From CAZAQV01 sp964487255 (GTDB lineage: Bacteria > Myxococcota_A > Polyangia > Polyangiales > CAZAQV01), in contig CAZAQV010000020.1 in assembly GCA_964487255.1 (NCBI GenBank), positions 1 to 64,000 on the forward strand: a stretch of 64,000 nt of DNA, in the 5' to 3' direction. The notes beneath the pieces were generated by a model. The model saw only the letters and a program-made list of their open reading frames with translations. It was not told the DNA's origin and searched no databases. A program made the position numbers and the translations under genes. Shown piece by piece: positions 59,451-64,000 of the stretch (position 1 is the first letter of the stretch; the number at the start of each line of letters is the position of its first letter).

Positions 59451-60926
59451 TCATGCTGCCTTCCTCAAGTTGCGCGATTTACTGCTTGAACGCTTCTTCT
59501 TCTTTTTGCGCACGGCTTTCTCTTCGCTCAGGGCCTGCTGGGGCGCGAAACGCCCTACGCTTAGGAGCAGGCCGATTGTCATCAGGTTGACCATGAGCGA
59601 CGAGCCACCGTACGAAAGAAAGGGCAGCGCCAGCCCCTTGGTCGGCACCAAGCCCATGGCCACGGAGAGGTTGGTGAACCCCTGAACACAGACGAAAAGC
59701 GTGCAGCCCACGGCCAGCAAGAGCGCATAGCGGTCCGACGTGTCGAGCGCGATCCGCATGCCGCGCCACAGGATGCACAAAAAACCGGTGATCACGCATA
59801 CGATACCCACGAAACCGAGCTCTTCACCGATGATCGCTGAGATGAAGTCGGTGTGTGCATCGGGCAGAAACAGAAGCTTCTGGCGGCCCGCGCCGAAGCC
59901 CGCACCCGACGTGCCACCTGCGCCGAAGGACATGATGGACTCGGAGAGCTGATACCCTTCGGCCTGCTTATGTTCGAAAGGCGCCAAAAACGCCTTGATG
60001 CGCCGCATGCGATAGTCGGACGTCGCAATCAGCGCGTACACGATGGGTAGCGCCACCATGGCCGCTCCGATCAGGTAGCCCGTCTTCGCGCCCGCCGTAA
60101 AGAGCAGGACAAAGGTCAGGGCACCCACCATGAGTGCGGAGCCGAGGTCGGGCTGTCGTTCGCACAAAATCATGATGAACGCGGCGATCAGCGCATGGGG
60201 CAAAAAGCCGATGGAAAACGAGCGCACTTTGTCTCGCTTCTTGGCCAGGGAATGGGCGAGCCAAAGAATGACAGATAGCTTCGCAAGTTCCGCGGGCTGG
60301 ATGTGAATCGGCCCCAAGGCAAGCCAGCGCGACGTTCCGCGAATGCTGCCACCGAGCCCGAACAGCACGGCCAGGAGCAAGACCACCGAGACTGCGAGCG
60401 CGGGATAAGTAAGCGCGCGAAACCAGGTGTACGGCACAGAGGAAATCGCCAGCATCGCGCTGATGCCCACACCCGCAAAGATGGCCTGCCGAATGAGAAA
60501 GTGCGTGCCGTTTCCGAACTCGCGCTCGGCGAAAAAGCCGCTGGCGCTGAAGACCATGACAATGCCGAGACAGGTGAGGCCGATCACCACCGACGCCAAA
60601 ACCGGGTCGATCGGACGCTCGGGCTTAATCTGCGCCGAAAAGCCGCGATAGGCGCGAAGGAGCGACAGCTGGCGAAGAGAGGCGAGTCGCCCGAGCGCGG
60701 CGCGCAACCCCACTAGGACCACCGACAGCAGCGCGCGACGTTCGGTCTCTGCGGGCGGAACCTCGACAGACGAGAGGCGTCGCTGGTTACGACCGACGGC
60801 GCGGTCCCCACGCTTGTTGCTCTCACGCTCCGGCTTTTTGTACGCGCGCAGCGTTACACGCGACGTTCGGCGCGAACGCCGCCGAAGATCGCCCTGCTCC
60901 GAGACTTTTGCCCGCTTCGCACTCAT
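59451..60926 (-). CDS. ftsW: FtsW lipid II polymerase/SEDS protein with long basic N-terminal tail
   Basis: 491 aa from ATG 60926, with ATGA overlapping the murD stop; an in-frame ATG at 61031 lies inside murD. About 105 basic, low-complexity residues (RRRSRRTSRVTLRAYKKPER) precede the ten membrane helices, starting VLASVVIGLTCLGIVMVFSASG. SEDS motifs are GSIRGTSRWLALGPIHIQPAE, LCERQPDLGSALMVG, the QAEGYQLSESI loop and ending PFLSYGGSSLMVNL. It is usually about 380-420 residues; the tail is extra. It polymerises septal peptidoglycan with a PBP partner not in this window. Confidence 0.96.
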   Translation of the reverse strand: MSAKRAKVSEQGDLRRRSRRTSRVTLRAYKKPERESNKRGDRAVGRNQRRLSSVEVPPAETERRALLSVVLVGLRAALGRLASLRQLSLLRAYRGFSAQIKPERPIDPVLASVVIGLTCLGIVMVFSASGFFAEREFGNGTHFLIRQAIFAGVGISAMLAISSVPYTWFRALTYPALAVSVVLLLAVLFGLGGSIRGTSRWLALGPIHIQPAELAKLSVILWLAHSLAKKRDKVRSFSIGFLPHALIAAFIMILCERQPDLGSALMVGALTFVLLFTAGAKTGYLIGAAMVALPIVYALIATSDYRMRRIKAFLAPFEHKQAEGYQLSESIMSFGAGGTSGAGFGAGRQKLLFLPDAHTDFISAIIGEELGFVGIVCVITGFLCILWRGMRIALDTSDRYALLLAVGCTLFVCVQGFTNLSVAMGLVPTKGLALPFLSYGGSSLMVNLMTIGLLLSVGRFAPQQALSEEKAVRKKKKKRSSSKSRNLRKAA

Positions 60927-62320
60927 GACCTCACCTGCCCCGCGCCGCGGCTCCGCTGATAGGCGCGCACTGCGCGTTCGAAGGATTCGCCCCGCTCGAT
61001 GTACGAGCGAAACATGTCGTAGCTGGAGCACGCGGGGGCGAGCAGCACCATGTCGCCCGCTTGCGCATGTCTGGCAGCCAGGTTCACCGCCTGCTCGAGA
61101 CTTTGCGCGCGTTCGATCGGCACCAGGGACCCGACCGCATGCGCGATGCGCTCGGAAGCTTCTCCCACGACGACGAGTGCACGCGCTTTGCGCTCCAGGG
61201 CTTGCACGAGAGGCTCATAACTGCCGCCCTTGTCACGTCCGCCAGCGATCAAGACTACCCGACCTTCCGGTCCGAGCTTGGCGCCCTCGAGCGCTGCGAC
61301 CGCCGCGCCGACATTGGTGGCCTTCGAGTCGTTAACGAACGCTACCTCTTCGACCACCTCGACCAGCTTCATCCGGTGCGGAAGTCCCTCATACGAACGA
61401 AGCACGTCAGCAATCGCGCCAACGGAAGCACCCGCTTCGCGTGCGATCAGCGCCGCAGCGCAAGCATTGTCGATGTTGTGCGCGCCCTTGAGCCCCACCT
61501 CATCGACACGCAGAGACAGTCCGCTCTGCCCGTTTTGAATGCAACCCGCTTGCTCACGAACGATGCCATCAGGACCCGCAAAGCGAAGCAAGACGCTCTG
61601 TGCGGAAGCAACCGAAGGGGCTTCGATGATCGGCGCCGCAAGGTCCGGACGCGCGGGAATGACAAGCCGATCAGCGGAGCGTTGGTTGCGCACGAGCGCG
61701 GCTTTGGTATCCACGTAATGCACAAAGTCTTCATATCGGTCCAGGTGGTCATCGCTGACGTTGAGAATCGCGGCGATGTGTGGACGAAAAGCACCAACGT
61801 GTTCGAGCTGGAAGCTGGAAAGCTCGAGCACGACAATGCCATCCGGGCCCGCCGCATCGCTCGAGGCGGCTTCGATGAGCGGACGTCCGAGGTTCCCTCC
61901 GACGAAAAGCGGTCGCCCAAGCGAGGCGCACATCTCGCCCACGAGCGAAGTCACCGTGCTCTTGCCATTCGTTCCCGTAATGGCGATGACAAGTCCCTGG
62001 AGGTGCGGCGAAACCAGGTCGAGCTCACCCAGCACGTCAATGCCCTTGCGCGCGGCATCGTCAACCAACGGCAAATGCGGCACGCCCGGCGAGAGCACAA
62101 CCCGCGTCACGCCCGCAGGCACCTCGTGTGGGTGCTCTCCAAGCAAGAGCTCGACGCCCAGCTCTTCGAGCTCGGCTGCCGAAGTAAACGACGCACGAGA
62201 CTTTGCGTCGTTCCCGACCACTTGCTCGCCCTGCCCCAGCAAGAAACGACACAGCGATTGACCGACCACGCCGAGCCCTACGATGAGCGTTCGATGTTGT
62301 TCGTTGGCCGTCACCGTCAC
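60923..62320 (-). CDS. murD: UDP-N-acetylmuramoylalanine-D-glutamate ligase MurD
   Basis: 465 aa from GTG 62320, whose GTGA overlaps the mraY stop; an in-frame ATG at 62404 lies inside mraY. N-terminal LIVGLGVVGQSLCRFLLGQG, ATP site AITGTNGKSTVTSLVGEM, LELSSFQLE, DDHLDRYEDFVHY, HNIDNACAAALIAREA, GLPHRMKLVEVVE, NDSKATNVGAAVAAL and LIAGGRDKGGSY. It adds D-Glu to UDP-MurNAc-L-Ala. Confidence 0.98.
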   Translation of the reverse strand: MTVTANEQHRTLIVGLGVVGQSLCRFLLGQGEQVVGNDAKSRASFTSAAELEELGVELLLGEHPHEVPAGVTRVVLSPGVPHLPLVDDAARKGIDVLGELDLVSPHLQGLVIAITGTNGKSTVTSLVGEMCASLGRPLFVGGNLGRPLIEAASSDAAGPDGIVVLELSSFQLEHVGAFRPHIAAILNVSDDHLDRYEDFVHYVDTKAALVRNQRSADRLVIPARPDLAAPIIEAPSVASAQSVLLRFAGPDGIVREQAGCIQNGQSGLSLRVDEVGLKGAHNIDNACAAALIAREAGASVGAIADVLRSYEGLPHRMKLVEVVEEVAFVNDSKATNVGAAVAALEGAKLGPEGRVVLIAGGRDKGGSYEPLVQALERKARALVVVGEASERIAHAVGSLVPIERAQSLEQAVNLAARHAQAGDMVLLAPACSSYDMFRSYIERGESFERAVRAYQRSRGAGQVRS

Positions 62321-63441
62321 CTCAACTTCAGCTGCGCAAGCCCGATCAGCGCGAGCATGATCGAGATGATCCAGAAACGAACGATGACTTTGGGCTCGGC
62401 CCACCCCTTCTTCTCATAGTGGTGGTGGATGGGCGCCATCAGAAAGATACGCTTACCCGTCGTCTTGAACGAGAAGACTTGCAACATCACGCTCACGGCC
62501 TCAAGCACGAAGATGCCACCTACAATTACCGAAAGCACTTCGTTCTTCGTCAGCACCGCGACCGCACCGAGTCCGCCCCCGAGCGACAGCGAACCCACGT
62601 CGCCCATAAAGACCTGTGCAGGATAGGTGTTGTACCAAAGAAACCCGACGCCCGCGCCAATGACCGCGCCACAGAACACGGCCAACTCCCCCGCGCTTTG
62701 CACCGAAGGAATGTCAAGGTATCGCGCGATGTCACGACCGAAAAACGTCGTACCTGCAAGGTAGGCGAGAATCATGTAGGTGCCCGCGTTGATCATGACT
62801 GGACCGATGGCGAGACCGTCAAGGCCGTCTGTCAGGTTGACCGCGTTCGACGTACCCACAATCACCACAGCGGCGAAAACGATGTAAAGCCAGGCCGGGA
62901 TTTCGAGTGGGTGCTTCTCAAACGCGACAAAGGGAAGCGACACGCGTGTGCGAATGTCGAGCCAGTCTGCAGGCAACCCATCCGTCCCCAAATACAGCCA
63001 CGTGCAGATGCCGCCCGCCATCGCAAATTGCAGCAAGAGCTTGTAACGCCCCGGAAGCCCACCCGTGGTTTGGCGACGTATCTTTGCAGCGTCGTCGATA
63101 TAACCGATGAGGCCGTAGAACGCCGTGATGGCGAGAACGCACCAAACCATCGGGTTCTCCGGGTCGGCCCACAGCGCGGTGGAGATACCCAGCGCAAACA
63201 GAATCAGCGACCCACCCATGGTCGGAGTGCCCGCCTTCGACAGGTGTGACTCCGGGCCGTCGTCGCGCACAACCTGTCCGATCTGACGGCTCTGCAAGCG
63301 GCGGATGAACCACGGATAGACACCGAAGGTAATCAGCATCGCGGTCATCGTGGCTGCGATGACACGAAACGGAATGTAGCGAAGGACGTTGAAAAGCCCG
63401 AGGCCTTCGTCGGAAAGCGGATAAAGGAAGTAGTAAATCAT
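62317..63441 (-). CDS. mraY: phospho-N-acetylmuramoyl-pentapeptide transferase MraY
   Basis: 374 aa from ATG 63441 (MIYYFLYPLSDE), with GAGGGA upstream; an in-frame ATG at 63615 would add 58 residues not typical of MraY. Ten membrane helices; motifs are SHLSKAGTPTMGG, GYIDDAAKI with the catalytic Asp pair, NLTDGLDGLAIGP, YNTYPAQVFMGDVGSLSLGG and LMAPIHHHYEKKGW. It makes lipid I. It lies 49 bases after murF. Confidence 0.98.
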   Translation of the reverse strand: MIYYFLYPLSDEGLGLFNVLRYIPFRVIAATMTAMLITFGVYPWFIRRLQSRQIGQVVRDDGPESHLSKAGTPTMGGSLILFALGISTALWADPENPMVWCVLAITAFYGLIGYIDDAAKIRRQTTGGLPGRYKLLLQFAMAGGICTWLYLGTDGLPADWLDIRTRVSLPFVAFEKHPLEIPAWLYIVFAAVVIVGTSNAVNLTDGLDGLAIGPVMINAGTYMILAYLAGTTFFGRDIARYLDIPSVQSAGELAVFCGAVIGAGVGFLWYNTYPAQVFMGDVGSLSLGGGLGAVAVLTKNEVLSVIVGGIFVLEAVSVMLQVFSFKTTGKRIFLMAPIHHHYEKKGWAEPKVIVRFWIISIMLALIGLAQLKLR

Positions 63442-63490
63442 GGGGAGTTCCCTCTCGAGCTCTCCCGTTTTCGCCGCAGGACGATTGCAG

Positions 63491-64000
63491 TCATGGCCCT
63501 TGCTCCTCGGAATCGCTCGGCTCTTCAGCAAGTTCGGCCACGATGCGTTCCATGCGCATGCCGCGCGAACCTTTGACCAACGCGACGTCTTCACTGCCCA
63601 TAAGTCCTTGTTCAATCAAGGACCGTGCCAGCTCGGCAGCCTGCTCGCTGGTTTCGAAGCGGTGGACCACGCCAGCGGCCGGCGAAGCTGAGCGATCAAG
63701 GGCGGCCCGCATCGCGCTGCCGCACACCACGAGGACATCGAACTTGGCCTGCGCGACACGCTCGATGACGAGCTGATGATGCTCGCTCTCAAGGTCACCG
63801 AGTTCGAGCATGTCACCCAAGAACAGAAACTTCTTTCCGTTGCCTTCGATCGCCGCCAGTGAATCGATGGCCCGGTCCACCGACGCTGGGCTCGCATTGT
63901 ACGTGTCGTCGATGACAAGTCCGCCTGTTCGACTGCGTCGCGGTGACATTCGTCCTGACACGTGCATCACGTTGGCAAGCGCAGCAGCAACCTGCTCCAA
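63491..64000 (-). CDS. murF: UDP-N-acetylmuramoyl-tripeptide-D-alanyl-D-alanine ligase MurF, C-terminal part (cut by window edge)
   Basis: 169 residues of the C-terminal domain: GRMSPRRSRTGGLVIDDTYNASPASVDRAIDSLA, GKKFLFLGDMLELGDLESEHH and ALVKGSRGMRMERIV. The N-terminal and ATP-binding domains lie beyond the right edge. First visible gene of the cluster transcribed leftward. Confidence 0.95.
   Translation of the reverse strand: MEQVAAALANVMHVSGRMSPRRSRTGGLVIDDTYNASPASVDRAIDSLAAIEGNGKKFLFLGDMLELGDLESEHHQLVIERVAQAKFDVLVVCGSAMRAALDRSASPAAGVVHRFETSEQAAELARSLIEQGLMGSEDVALVKGSRGMRMERIVAELAEEPSDSEEQGP

Noticed and set aside
61061..62419. 452-codon frame antisense to murD
   Set aside because: Antisense shadow of MurD.
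1..64000. tRNA, rRNA, insertion sequence or prophage genes
   Set aside because: None recognised by eye; no transposase, integrase or tRNA-like cloverleaf sequence was found, though a tRNA scan could still reveal one.

Overview
The window looks like a chromosomal segment of a high-GC Gram-negative bacterium of the myxobacterial/deltaproteobacterial kind (Myxococcota or a close relative). The pointers are the many lipoproteins with Cys-rich or Asp/Pro-rich low-complexity stretches, a MYXO-CTERM-like tail on one secreted protein, a receptor with an N-terminal TonB-C-like region, a multihaem cytochrome, several sigma-54 type promoter sequences, and a rpsP-khpA-rimM-trmD-rplS operon and dcw cluster of bacterial type. 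Genus and species cannot be read from the sequence. I saw no tRNA, rRNA, CRISPR array, transposase or phage gene.

Region 1 (1-12.7 kb) is a stress/proteostasis island. It has a CheB-type methylesterase (cut by the edge), an HPF/RaiA-like small protein, a hydrolase-like protein, a Cys-rich metal-binding protein, an HtrA/DegP protease lipoprotein, Hsp20, two CBS-domain proteins, a divergent GroEL, a host-attachment-family protein, a degenerate histidine kinase, an NtrC-type sigma-54 response regulator and an APH-like/P-loop kinase fusion. Promoter-like sequences with the exact GG-N10-GC spacing of sigma-54 promoters stand before five of its transcription units (HPF-like, hydrolase-htrA, hsp20-groEL, the kinase, the regulator) and weakly before a sixth. 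With the resident regulator this suggests one self-contained sigma-54 regulon, the most interesting system here.

Region 2 (12.7-25.5 kb) is mostly housekeeping: a rhodanese-MoeB fusion, a secreted lytic-transglycosylase-like lipoprotein, the run DsbD-like lipoprotein-PrkA-PdxJ-NAD(P)HX repair enzyme, the ribosomal/tRNA-modification operon, and a 4-haem cytochrome fused to a phosphoesterase-like domain.

Region 3 (25.5-51.8 kb) is accessory and envelope-rich: SDR and MpaB-family oxidoreductases, RlpA, a TonB-dependent receptor, a cell-wall-binding-repeat/beta-helix lipoprotein, two inorganic pyrophosphatases (one an exported lipoprotein), a CAP-domain lipoprotein with Cys-rich repeats, an acyl-CoA dehydrogenase with a B12-binding mutase subunit, tRNA-dihydrouridine synthase, an extensin-like lipoprotein, a putative polymorphic-toxin-like protein with a protein-kinase-like C-terminus, a TPR/purple-acid-phosphatase pair, a PhnD-like protein, PilZ and a nucleotidyltransferase.

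Region 4 (51.8-64 kb) is the division and cell wall cluster on the minus strand: murF (partial)-mraY-murD-ftsW-murG-murC-ftsQ-[unknown 305-aa gene]-ftsA-ftsZ, closed by a clear intrinsic terminator after ftsZ. Several junctions overlap by 4-8 bases, so the genes are probably translationally coupled. The unknown gene between ftsQ and ftsA is unexpected.
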